DNA from: Centropus unirufus | Taxonomy: Eukaryota > Chordata > Aves > Cuculiformes > Centropidae | Reading direction: 5' to 3' | Assembly: GCA_013397695.1 (NCBI GenBank) | Contig: VYZI01000822.1 | Coordinates: forward strand, 2,848-66,847 | DNA length: 64,000 nt | In this document: in pieces, positions 40,156-51,885 of the stretch | Layout of the letters: every line of letters begins with the position of its first letter | Numbering within the stretch: the stretch's first letter is position 1 | Translations under genes and position numbers: made by a program | Notes under the pieces: generated by a model | What the model was told of the DNA's origin: nothing | Seen by the model: the letters and a program-made list of their open reading frames with translations, nothing else | Database searches by the model: none

Positions 40156-41805
40156 CCAATAGGAGTCACATTGGATCCATATGTTTTATGTGTGTACCAA
40201 AGAGGTGCATTAAGTTTTAAATAAATAGATTTCCCACATTTTTGTGCATACAGAACTTATTAGGTCTTCTAGAATTGCAGTAACTTTGAGAGTGTCCTTG
40301 TATGTAGGGTCAGCAATATTGTGTGCTATCTGTCTCCCCTATACCTTACAGATAGATAATTCTCTTGCATTGCACCAGGCTAGAAAAAAGGACAGAAGAA
40401 AATTGAGAAAGTGTAAATAAAGAAACCAGGTGCTAATGCTGGGTTTAAGAAACACTCTGTACAAGATAATCCATGAATTTGGAGGATCTTTCAGAAATGA
40501 GAAGCTAGGGTGTCAGAACAGCGAGTACACAATTTTCACTACCGGGAGCTCAAACAGGACACCAGTCAGCAAAGAAGGAATCCGCTGAGACAGAAAAGAG
40601 ATAAAGCATGCTTAATTGAAAAAACCACCTGGGAAAATTCTTGACTTTTTGGAAGTGCCTTACAATTTCAAATGAAATTGAGTATACCAAGCGGAGGAAA
40701 CGTGTGCTGACATTTATTATCTTGAATAGACTTCCTCAGTTCTTACCGTGGCTCCAGTATACTGAGGGTCTTTTTGGAATTCACACAAAAACCCTGTCTG
40801 TTGGCTTCAAGTATCAGCAGTCTCTGAGCAATATGTTATAAACCTAGATAGCATGGAAAGCTGAAGGGAACATTTAAATTAATAAGAAATTTCTACTTAT
40901 GAAACTAAAAATATCTACCTTAGACCAGCAGTAGTCTATGGTGTAGGGATCGCACAGCATCTGTGCCCTTGAAGTTTTCTAAAAACTAAAGAAAATAACA
41001 GTGCTTTTCTGCGAACAGACAAAAGCAAGCTGCACAATTTGAACATGGTACAGAGAGTGTCTCTACCACAGTCAATGTGATGCATTCCTCCATTTATATT
41101 GGAAAAGCAGTCGGTTGATTTGGTTCATGAAAGTACATTATGCCTGAGCTCATGCCCCAGAAGATTCTTATTCTGGGAAATGAAAAATTTTATTGCAATT
41201 TAGTTATCCTTTATTTTCACACTGTCAGGAAATCTTGTGGAAGTCAGTCAAAGACGATTTTTTAGCTGTGGTTTGAGTCTGTAATTTGATCTCCATCTCT
41301 TTCCTGAGAAGTTTTAAAAAGATCCTTGATAATGTCCTCATTATTTACTTATTTTTCATGTTTTGATGACAGTGCTTTCCTGCATTCTATTACATTTTTA
41401 ATTCCATTGTTTTAGACAAGGTTTCTGGCTTTTCTTTTTCCTCCCTCTGTTTATTTCCCTTGCCTGCTTCTGAAGTATTTCAGGAACTTCTGAATCTTTA
41501 GCAGAGTTAACAGATCACAGTAGTAGATCATAGTCAGCACAACTATTCATGTAAATTTTGTCTTTAAGATATGTTCATATGAATTATCCATCCAGGCATG
41601 CACCATGACTGACAACCTTGAATCTGATCAGTGGTTTAACTGATTGCCTGCTGGCTTGCCAATAGCAAATAGAATATGAAAGAAGGCAAGAAAAAACCCA
41701 GCACTACAAGATAAAATACCCTCAGGAAATTGTCTCCTCAGTGCCCCTGCAACTCTAATGGTCAAAATGGAAGTTTATGAAAGCTAGTTACCTTGTTTCC
41801 GATAT
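40156..41805. other. Unique stretch of the internal contig, no gene seen
   Basis: AT-rich unique sequence to the start of the duplicated block. A 66-codon plus frame at 40641-40841 shows no family features. Confidence 0.5.
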
Positions 41806-41900
41806 ATTAAAATAAAACAATAAAAAACAAACAACAAATTCGTTTAAATATTTGAAGTATTAGTATGTCAGTGTTGGAAATTTCAATCTTAACACTTAGT
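41806..41900. repeat. Left copy of a 95-bp exact duplication at the 1-N gap
   Basis: Identical to 42002-42096. It starts with the 35-bp A/C-rich block that also ends the contig at 37548, and stops directly at the single N. The preceding bases (TTGTTTCCGATAT) differ from those before the other two copies (GGTATACATTGC). Confidence 0.95.
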
Positions 41901-41901
41901 N
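41901..41901. other. Single-N contig join
   Basis: One ambiguous base with duplicated sequence on both sides. This is characteristic of a forced join or an overfilled gap rather than a real unknown nucleotide. Confidence 0.95.
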
Positions 41902-42096
41902 CCTGCCTTGAATTAGAGTAGAGAAACACACTGCAAAGGAAAGTTCAAGTACCTGCCTGGACTGACCTGGCTGAAGGTTGAGCCTGGTTGGTATACATTG
42001 CATTAAAATAAAACAATAAAAAACAAACAACAAATTCGTTTAAATATTTGAAGTATTAGTATGTCAGTGTTGGAAATTTCAATCTTAACACTTAGT
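41902..42096. repeat. Right copies of the two gap-flanking duplications
   Basis: The first 135 bp (41902-42036) equal 37414-37548, and 42002-42096 equals 41806-41900. The two overlap by the shared 35-bp block. This segment therefore joins the end of the left contig directly to what follows the internal contig, without the roughly 4.3 kb between. Confidence 0.95.
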
Positions 42097-45000
42097 TCAG
42101 ATTCATTCGATTTCTTCCCTGAGGCAAATAATATAGTTAGACCGCCTATCAGATTTTACTTTATTCCTGAGAAATTTTTTAACAACATTGTTCATTTTAC
42201 TTTTTCCGGAGCTGAATAAAACAATGCAACTGTGATCATTTTCTTCTGACCAGTCTCAATCGTTTTTTTTAGTATCATCACTAAGTGGCTTTTTAAAAAT
42301 GTGCAAATAAAACAGAACTGTGACAACAGTTTGCAAGTTTGATATGGCTTTATCTTTTTATTTTATCCTTCCATTGGAAAAATAAGCTTTATATGACAAA
42401 AGACTGTCATACCATAGTTTCACTACTTATTTGAGGAAGGATGGGATACTAAACATGATAAACTTCTAATTTTTTTTTGTCCGTTCCCCAAATCCTGCTG
42501 AGTTATCTGATATGTATTTTGTGAATAATGACACCTATAGCAGCTCCCTCACACTTCCTAGTAAGAAATGTTCCTGTTAGCTGAGGTTGCTATTGCTTAC
42601 AAACTGCTATGGGGATGCTCTGTATCCAGGAAGGCATGGGACATGCTCTGATGGCAATAGAATGGCTCTGCTGTAGGATAGGCTTTGACCCAGCCTGTGA
42701 TGCATGAGGGGGCTCACAGGATACCCTCAGTGAATCTACCCCATCTACCTGACCTGCACATGCTCTGGAGCATTTTATTTCTGTTTGTAGAGAACTTTTA
42801 TGTCCAGTAAAATTAACAGTTTCTGATGATGGTTTCCCCTCACTTTCTTGGATACTTGGTAAAATAAAAATGCTTCAGTAAAAAGATGCTTATTGTACAC
42901 CCGAAAGTAACTTCTGCTCTGACCACTGGAGTTTGTGGTCTAGTCCTTGTAAAGGTGTTCCCTGAGAACTTGTCTACAAAGTTCATGAAGGGAAAAACAA
43001 AGGGAAAAATAGGGCCTAAAAATAGTAGTAGCTGTGCCTTGTTCTTCTGCCAGGCAAGGAAGAACACCAGCTAAGTGCTGGCTCACGGATGCCCCAGTCT
43101 CGTGGTCTCTTGTAGCACCAGAGGAGAAAATCTCACAGCCAGATCCCAGAGCTGCTCTTCCACAAGGTCAGAGGAGTTCATCTTTCCATTTTCCTACACA
43201 ACCTCTGCAAAACATTTTATTCTTGCCTCACAGAACCAGTGAGAATTCGATCTGTGTCAATTAGCCTATTTGAACTGGAACCTGCACCATTTTATTGTGA
43301 CTGCTGAATTGACCTTTCTCACTAAGTGCTGCAAAACTGAGCCTTCCTTGAGCTAGAAAACTCTATTCTTAAATGTTTAAAAATGTGCTTAAAAATAATC
43401 TGGGAATAATTTATAGAGCTGCCTGGGCCAAGTATATTTCTATACTAATGCATAATCTAACAAATAAGCTATCTATACAGGTATAGACAGAAAGAGGTGT
43501 CTTCCTTCTCAAAATGAAAAGATGTCTGGGACAATGCCCATAGTTAAATCTTGCACACGCTTTGATCTCGTGTGAAGAAATTTTATTGGTTTTGTTATCC
43601 TTAACTTTGAAAATTCCTCCTTTATAGTTTAAAAATACTGATGACAAAACTTGCTTACAAGATTTGGGAAATGAATATGTACTGTGGCTTAAGGCAATAG
43701 TGAAGTCTCATTTTTTTGTAATAAGATGAAACAAAGCTTATTACAGTAAAGAAAACAGTATTTTACTTGCAACCATTGACTGAATATGTCCTACTGTGAA
43801 GCTCTGTTTCTTTATTTCTCTGTCTGCTTTATTTTTTTATTGTGTTTTAGGAAAAAACCTCTGCATATCCTAAGTGGCTTGTTGGTACCTGTTGGTATCT
43901 TTAAAATATTTTCTTATAGTTATTTAGTATGAATCTTAAAAAATGTAAATAGAAATCATAAATGTATTCAAATATCCTATGCTTAAGAAGACACATTACT
44001 TTTCTTGATATGTACCCAAAATCTCTATACTTAAATACATCTTTTCCATAGTTCCTTTTCCCTAGTCTGATACTAACCCAGGTATGTTGTAATGTACACT
44101 TGAACACTGAACATAGACCACTTGCACAGCCTAAAGAGGGACTTTGAATCCACACAAGTATTTAAATCTAGTTATCTTCACAGAGGGAACTGTAAATCTG
44201 AACTTATTTGTTATTATTCATAAATTCTGTCCAAATTTATACCTGTTTATCCAGTCTATGATTTTATGGAGTAATAAAAATAAAAAAGTTTATTCACTCA
44301 ATCTAAGTAACCTTTGTAATATACTTTTCATATAGCCAATTCTAAAGATTAAATGGTTTGTAATGAGCTTGCCAACAAATTTCAGTTACCATCGTAACTA
44401 TTAACACTACCTGAAATAGTCACAGTATCCAAAGAAAAAATGCAGGGAAATAATCCTCTGTCAATGTAATTAATTTTTCAGCCTTTAATAAGAGATGTAT
44501 AATGCTTGCACATTAACAGATGACAAAAAAAACCCAAAACAGTGGAAATTATACACATCCTATCATGACCATCATTATTCCCTTGGCTTATGTGATTCCT
44601 GCATCAGCCCTCTTATCTCAACCTGAAACACGCAATGCAGAGAAGTTCAGGATGGAAGAAACCATATTTAAGTAAATACAAAAAAAACAGGACCAGATTT
44701 TGCTTTACATTTAGAGGTAGCCGAGCAGTACAAAGTCTAATTATACCTAGAAAGATGTATAAAGGAAGCACGAAGCATTTGCAGGTCGGCATTATCACAG
44801 TTGAAACGCAAACTAAGATCCAGTTATGCCATTAAAGACTTTAGCAATGCCTTAGTATGTGTAGTTGGCAGGTCTGGAGAATTACTGTTTGTCTAATTCA
44901 TTGGTACCCTTTTTGTCCCCTTGTCTTTTCTTGAATCCATAATGACTGGAAACATCTCTGCGAATGCTGACTTAGGATCTAGTTAAAAAAAATTGGGAAT

Positions 45001-46134
45001 CTTGCTTTTGTCTTGGAGAACACATTATTTCAGCTTTAACATCTCAGTGATACCCTTCTTTTTTCCAAACCTGTTTCTTCTCCGTACTAAGCATTTTCAT
45101 TATTTTATCTTTTTCCTTCATAAATCTCATAAGCTTTGTACAGCCAACATACATTTTAATATAAATATTTAAAAATCATGCTAAACAATATAAATGCCAT
45201 AAAGACTATTTAGATAAACATTTATATTTATATAAATATAAACTTGATATACTACAATATATAAATATGTGTTTAAGAATTTCTATAAATCTGAAGCATA
45301 TGCAAATATCCTACTGTTAAGATAAATAATGTTTGTAAACTTGATATGTGTAAGATCGTTACATATATATCTGCTATTGGATTCATTTTCAAGAGATTGA
45401 TTGTTAACCAGATTCTATTCACTCACTGCTGGTTATTTCTTCATTTAATTACTAAATGGATATGCACATTTTATAAACATCCCTCTGAGTGCACTCGTGG
45501 ACTGTCTCCTGCTTTTTTTGAGCTACACTGTATAGCACTCCCCCACGGTGCGAAGTACTTGCACTTCATCATGATCAATCTAAGATAACAGCAGTTTTTT
45601 AATTTTTTTTAATTTTTTTTTCAGAAATACAGCCATGAATCTGTATATTAACTCATCCAGTGTCTTCTCTTTATGGCCATACTTTTAGAAATCAGGACGC
45701 AGGAACAGCTGCATCTCCAATTTTTTAATGTTGCTGTAGCAGTCTCTTTCTACATGTTAGTGTAGACAAGTAGAGGAGAAATGCACCAGGTTCTGCCATC
45801 ATGTTTATAATCTGGTAAATTTTGTACCAGCTGCTTGTTTTTGTCATAGATGGCTTATGCCACCATTCCATAGTCCCTTCTCCACTCTACTGGGGTTTTT
45901 TTATGTGAACCTCTGAGGGATCCTGTTGTAGAAAAATATTTAACACCTCACTTTTCCCCCCAAAAATGTATTATCCCTGAAGAATCCAAGAAGTGTGTGC
46001 ATTTAGAGCTCTGAGTAATTACTTTGGGGTAACAGAAAACTCCACTGGGGCTATGGAATAAGGAAGCACTTCCAATCTAGCTCTATACTTCTCACCTCTG
46101 GAAGATGGATGACATGCAGTGATATTGGTCCTTT
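42097..46134. other. Unique AT-rich stretch, no gene seen
   Basis: Unique sequence. A slightly GC-richer part spans about 42560-43200, and a very AT-rich block with TATAAATAT-type words lies at about 45150-45310. A T-rich run (T6 AA T8 AA T9) lies at 45595-45621. No gene or RNA recognised. Confidence 0.5.
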
Positions 46135-46220
46135 ATCAGAGAATCACAGAATTGTTTGGGTTGGAAGGGACCTTTAATGATCACCTAGTCCAACCCTGCT
46201 GCAGTGAGCAGGGACATCTT
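46135..46220 (-). mobile_element. CR1 LINE 3' tail, short fragment
   Basis: ATCAGAGAATCACAGAATTG, TTTGGGTTGGAAGGGACCTT and TAATGATCACCTAGTCCAAC are the reverse complement of a CR1 3' end, followed by CCTGCTGCAGTGAGCAGGGA. The match stops after about 85 bp. It is a 5'-truncated minus-strand insertion. Confidence 0.9.
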
Positions 46221-47539
46221 TTACTGTCTTTCTAATGTTTGCACTCTCCTTTTTGAGAATTCAGTGGGGCATGCTTTAAAACAAAAGATATACGTTCATT
46301 TTGAGGTAGTGCTGTAATTCATGTATCTCTCCAATTATTCTTCACATTTAATACTCAAGCACCCGCAGCAGATATACATTCAGAGTTGTAAACCCAAGCT
46401 TAACTTATCATTATTTTGCTCCTGGTTTGTTTTTTTTTTCAGAGCTAATATCATTGTTCCTGGTACCACGTTGGCTTGAGCACCTGTGGCCAACTTAAAA
46501 TTAAAAAGTGTTCCATTTGTTTGCAGGCTGACAGTTCATTCATCTTCTCATGCTACCTTGGCACTACCGCAATGAAGAAAAGCTCTGAGCTAATGGCTCT
46601 GTAGACATCCTCTTTGTCCTTGCTATCTATCCATATTCTGATGGTGCCTGCAGTCCCTGGCAGTATGATAAAATCCAGTGAACTTCCTACATCTTCTTTC
46701 AAAAACTATCAAGTACAGTGATGAGTGGTGCTTGTTAGAGGATGTAGAGGTTCATGAGATGCTTTTTGAGACTGCCAGGTTCTTGTTATAGGTCCCTTCA
46801 CTGGAAATATTTTAAATTCTGTGCAATCTCCTCACTGTCAGGAGTATTGACTGTGATCTATAAACATCACTCTGGATTGTTATTTGCCTTTTCTTTGGTA
46901 TCACAGAGTTACTTTGTAAGAAATGAACATTTCCTAGTTTCCAGAAATCTCTCTTGTGGTTTGACTTGAGGTCGTAGCCAAGAACTGTCGCTTTCTTCTG
47001 GGATTCAGCCTTTAGTACTGTAAGAAAGGCTTACTTTGCTCTTCCAAACTTAAAAGCACCAACACACCCAAACCAACACAAAGGTCCCAAATTACCTTCC
47101 CCCAAGATTAAGTGAACAAACATACACGTCCTTATAACACTCATGTCCATCAAGACCTCTTCAGTTGTTCACCTTTGGCTTACTCTTTGAAAATGTGTCA
47201 TTCTCATTTCAGGAATTCATGAAGTGCATTAAAGTTCAGTATTACAAATAAATTCTTTCCCTGCCTTAAGGCATTTAGAACATCATTTGTTATGACTAAG
47301 GGTTCTTCCTGGTTGCTACATCTTTTTGACGAACGCATCTTGCTTGCAGATAAAGGTGCCTTTCAGCTGTATCTCACCTCTGGTAGCATTACAAACCACT
47401 TCCTTCTTCACAAATCTTGGTTTGCTCTATTCCCATTGCCACATGTAGGCCAAAAATCACTCCCAGCCCGTAATTCCAATAAAGGCCTCCTCTATTCAGT
47501 GTCTTGACAGGTGGAAATATTTTCCTGTGGAAGACCAAG
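46221..47539. other. Unique stretch, no gene seen
   Basis: No repeat family or gene recognised. Plus frames 46754-46969 and 47292-47507 give unfamiliar peptides. Confidence 0.5.
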
Positions 47540-48070
47540 ACTGTGTATTTTGTCTATCTAGACTTTAGTACAGACTTTGACACCAGAAATGAAGAAACTA
47601 GATGCTCATGGGTTTGATGGGCATACTCTTCACTGAGTAAAACACTGAATGGATGGCTGAGCCTAGAGAGTTGTGGTGAATGGAGTTAAATACAGGTAGT
47701 GGACAGTCACAAGTTGTGTTCCCCAGGACCCAGTGTTGAGACTGGTTCTGTTTCATATCTTTATAAATGTCCTGGATGAGGGAATTGAGGGCTCCCTCAG
47801 TAAGTTTGCAAGCAGCACCAAGCTGAGTGGGAGGTTGATCTGCTTGAGGGTAGGAAGGATCTGCAGGGGCATCTGGACAGGCTGGTTTGATGGGTCAAGA
47901 CCCATTGAATGAGATTCAACAAGGCTAAATGTCCAGTCTTGCACGTTGGTTACAACAACCCTATGCACTGTTCAAGCTTGAGGAAGAGTGGCTGGAAAGC
48001 TGCTTGGCAGAAGGACTTGGGAATGTTGGACGAGAGATGGCTGAACAAAAGCCAGTCATGTGCCTGGGGA
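47540..48070 (+). mobile_element. CR1 LINE ORF2 remnant, central RT piece lacking both ends
   Basis: Starts at the reverse-transcriptase motif VYLDFSTDFD (about 47552-47581; normally VYLDFSKAFD, which carries a catalytic Asp). It runs through the region of GVPQGSVLGPVLF (GTTCCCCAGGACCCAGTGTT near 47718) and the site normally FADD, now KFASSTKLSG (about 47800), so both catalytic Asp are lost. RFNKAK lies near 47912 and LNKSQSCAWG ends at about 48070. A frame at 47929-48189 keeps EEEWLESCLAEGLG, a typical CR1 stretch. No 3' untranslated region or tail follows. Wording is close to the subfamily of 50553-51885. Confidence 0.9.
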
Positions 48071-50552
48071 GTATTCTTCACATGAGTGCAGACCAAGTTT
48101 GCATCACTATTGGTGAGAGATACGGGGTATCATCACAGATTTTTCAATTACAAGGTAATTGTCCACCTTCCAACGGAATTACTGGCTGAACCTCTACAGT
48201 TGACCATCTACACAGTTTTAGTAATGTGACTAATCTACACATACAGATGAAAAATTAAAAACAAAAGATATTTGATATGGAAACCCCTTTACTAGTTCTC
48301 CTTTGAATGAATAATCATCGTCTAATAAACTTGCAGAGGCAAAGTAAGCAAGGTTTTAATTTAAAAAAATACATTTACAATATCTTATATCTAAAGTAAA
48401 GATTCTTATGTTATGTTTTGATATAAATACTCTTTCAAATTCCAAAAGTAATGCATATGGAATGTAGCACATAATCAATACTTAATTAGAATAAATATAT
48501 TCAGGATTAGTTATTATGACAGCTTTGTTTTAATGCATACTTATCATAAGTTATAAAGGAAATGGTTGTCTAATTTTCACATTGTTACTATCTTTTGCTT
48601 TTCCCAGTAATAAGTTCAGTTTAGCATAAGCAGCCACTTTTTCTTTTCCTGAATTTTTAAATAAAAACTGGAAGCTGTTTCTTACCTACTCATGTTATAT
48701 ATTGTAGAAATGTCAGAGAAGATACTGCTTTGCTAAGGAGATGCAATTAACTTAGATTTGTAATTCTCTACTCAATGTCAGTCACTTTTCTATTTTGATT
48801 ATGGTATGGACAGCTGATCACCTTCTAAGTAAGCTCCAGTCTAGTTGAGTTCTAAGTCACTGGATAAACTTATAAACGTACCATATGCATTCAAGTAATT
48901 TTGGGGCTTTTATATGTACAGGAATGATATCTTCTTGTAGGCTCCAAGACTTGGCCGATCCCACATCCTGTTTAAATAAACCTTGATCTATACACCAGTT
49001 AGTTAAATAAATTTGGTGCTTCATACAAGCACATTAAATAAACTCTTCTGTCAGTTTTGCTCCATTTTAAGCTACCTTTTGGAGGAAATATAAAAATGAC
49101 AATGACGTCTCTCAAGTCAGATTAAAGCAGGCTCTGCTCCATGACTTCATCAGCATTTATGTTAGAGAGCACTGTTCTAAATACACCTCTGATCAAGGGA
49201 CAGGAACACAAATCTTATTTCAAGAGCAATAAGCAAATTATTTCAATCGCAATCTGCTATAAAAGATATATCTCTACTTTAGGACAATCGGCAGTTCACT
49301 GTGGTTGCTTTGAAAACATCCCAAATAACAGTGAGAAGGATTTGTTGAACCTCACCTTGTTGTTAAACTGAAAACACATCAAATATGTCTGTATTCCCTG
49401 TTCTTCAAGAAAAATTTCACATTTAACAGTAGACCTTAAAGAAATTTCCCCTTGTTTTATGGTTTTCGTTACATCAACATCCCTTTTGGAACTTCTGGAA
49501 CTGTGTGATACTGAAAATTTGTAGACTTTTCATTTAAATCCAGTCACAGAGCCACAGAGAGAACTGGATTTAATTTAACATCGGCTCTTAAATGTTTCTT
49601 TTACACTTCTTCTGAGCCCTGACTCTCAAGCATATGGTAATGTCCAGCCACACCTAATTTCCAAAGCTCCTAAAATCAGCAAAAGCAGCTCTTATTGGTC
49701 TCCTTTTCATGTTTCCCTTTCTCAACAGCATGTCCTCTTTGTATTTTCCAACTCGGGCAACTATCAGAAACAACACCCTGTCAAATAGTTCCTTACAACC
49801 AGCAACACGGTTGTTGTGACTCATGTGACATGTTTTTTAACATGAGTAGGACAAGGGCACAAGCTAGCAATGACATAGCCTTTCAGAAGTGACTTTGAAA
49901 GTTAGTAGATATACCTTCACTCTGCTATTTTATGATTTTTTGCCCAGAAAGTGAACTACTCTGTGCAAAACAATGTGTGTGGTTGCTTACAAATGGTACA
50001 CAAACCTAAAGTTAGTATACTCCCATTGAGGATATCAGAAAATGTGATATTTGCTCTCTGAGCATATTGGATTCATTAAAGCTGCTCTATTTTTAAGCTC
50101 TAAAGAAAAAATTATCCACCATTGAGTAGCTTCTGTCCAAAGGATTCTTTAAAGCAGAGAAAGTGCTGGACTTGTGGAAAGAATGAAAAAAACGTTGGGA
50201 GTGGTTAAAAAGCATTTTAACATATTCCAGCTCAAACCCCCATGAAAAGCAAATGTCTCTCTAGCTTATTTTTATATTTTACTGAGGGGTGAATGAAGGG
50301 AAATTTGAAAAATAGCTGAAAAGACTTCTAAAGAATAGCATACTCCAGATCCTTGAGATACTCAGGAAACACATCCAGTTATCCTATTACATTGTACAAC
50401 TGATGAAAGGCAGTGCCATTTTACCATACTGGGTAGTCAGTTGTCTCCTTATCACTCCTGATGAATTATATTTACCGTAATCACATTCGTCTCTCTAATA
50501 TTTTTTTTTCTAACTTACTTGGAGAGCAAAGGTGCTTCTCTGCGTAAACAGA
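48071..50552. other. Unique AT-rich stretch, no gene seen
   Basis: Roughly 2.5 kb between two CR1 ORF2 pieces. It contains no recognisable CR1 sequence itself and no gene. Confidence 0.5.
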
Positions 50553-51885
50553 TGAGATTTCTGAAGTGTGTGGAAGAAAATTTCCTCACAAAAATGGTGA
50601 GCCAACTAGGTAAACTGTCCCAAGGGACTTATTGTTTATGAACAGAGAAGGTGGTGTGATGGTTGGAGGCAGTCTTGGGCATAGCTATCACAAAATGATA
50701 GTTTTTGATTCTCAGAGAAATGAGGAGAGGGGTCAACAGAACTGCCACCCTGGACTTCCAGAGGGTAGATTTTAGTCTGTTTAAGTGACTGATCAGCAGA
50801 GTCACCTAGGAGGCAGACCTGAAGGGCAAAGGTGTTCAAAAAGGCTAGATATTCTTCAAGGAGGAAACCCTAAGGGCACAAAAGCAGGTTGCTCCCATGT
50901 GGCAGAAGATAAGCTGGTAGGTAAAATCAACCTGGCTTAACAGAGCTCTGGCTGTAACTCAGAAAAAAAACAAAAAGCAGAGTTTATGACCATTGGAAGA
51001 AGGGGCAGGCAACTCAAGAGGGCTGCAAAGATGTCATGAATTTGCACAGGGAGTAAAATAGAAGAGGCTAAAGCCCAACTTGGACTTAATCTGGTTACTG
51101 AGGTAAAGTACAAATAAACCTTTTACCTTTACTGAGGTAAAGTACAATAAAAATATTTCTAAATAAATAATAAATAAATAATAATAAAAATAAAAATAAA
51201 TAATAAATAATAAAAAAATATAACAGCAGCAAAAGGAGGGCTAAGGAGAACCTCCATCCTTTAGTGCATATTAGGGGAAATATAGTGACAAGGACAAAGG
51301 CTGAAGTACTTAATACCTTCTTCCCCTTAGTCTCTAATAGTACGAGCAGTTATTCTGTGGGTTATTCAGCCCCTGGAGCTGGAAGACAGGGATGGGGAAA
51401 AAAATAGAGGCCCCATAATCCAAGAGAAAATGGTTAGCTATCTGCTACTCCGCTTAGACACACACAAATATATGAGGCCAGATGAAATCCACCCAAGAGT
51501 ACTGAAGGAACTGGTGTAACTGCTCGCAAAGCCACTTTCAGTCATTTGTCAACAGTTCTGGGTAACTAGGGAGGTCCTACTTTGACTGGAGATTAGCAAA
51601 TGTGATGCCCATCTACAAGAAGGGCCAGAAGAAGGATCCACAGAACTACCGGCCTGTTGGCCTGGCCTCAGTGCTGGAGAAAGTAATGGAGCAGATCATT
51701 TTGACTGTTATCACACAGCAGATACAGGATAACCAAGTGATCAGACCCAGGCAACATGGGTTTAGGAAAGGCAAGTCCTGCTTGATTAAACAGAACCCCT
51801 AAGGTGACCCACTTAGCAGATGTAGGAAAGCCTGTGGGTGTTGTCTACCTTGAATTCAGTAAAGCCCCTCACTGCAGGAGAGGAA
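50553..51885 (+). mobile_element. CR1 LINE ORF2 remnant, endonuclease end to RT, no 3' end
   Basis: The 5' side begins near LKCVEENFLTKMVS (about 50560-50604), the end of the endonuclease domain, then GGSLGHSYHKMIVF near 50665 (normally SDHEM), a long linker with AKAQLGLNL near 51070, and DTHKYMRPDEIHPRVLKELV (about 51457-51516). Early RT motifs follow: PIYKKGQKKDPQNYRPVG (51608-51661), RQHGFRKGKSCL (51746-51784) and VYLEFSKAP (about 51844-51870). Homology ends at about 51885, before the catalytic FADD site. The best surviving frame is 51602-51802. An AT-rich microsatellite (51110-51225) splits the linker. Stops and frameshifts throughout mark it as dead. Confidence 0.93.
51110..51225. repeat. 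AT microsatellite expanded inside the CR1 ORF2 remnant
   Basis: A direct duplication of ACTGAGGTAAAGTACA (51098-51113 and 51132-51147) is followed by about 65 bp of AATA/AATAAT-type repeats. CR1 coding sequence resumes right after with GCAGCAAAAGGAGGGCTAAG. In other CR1 copies this point codes for a Lys/Asn/Tyr-rich stretch (VKDNKK...YKYI), A-rich DNA that could seed slippage. Confidence 0.85.
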
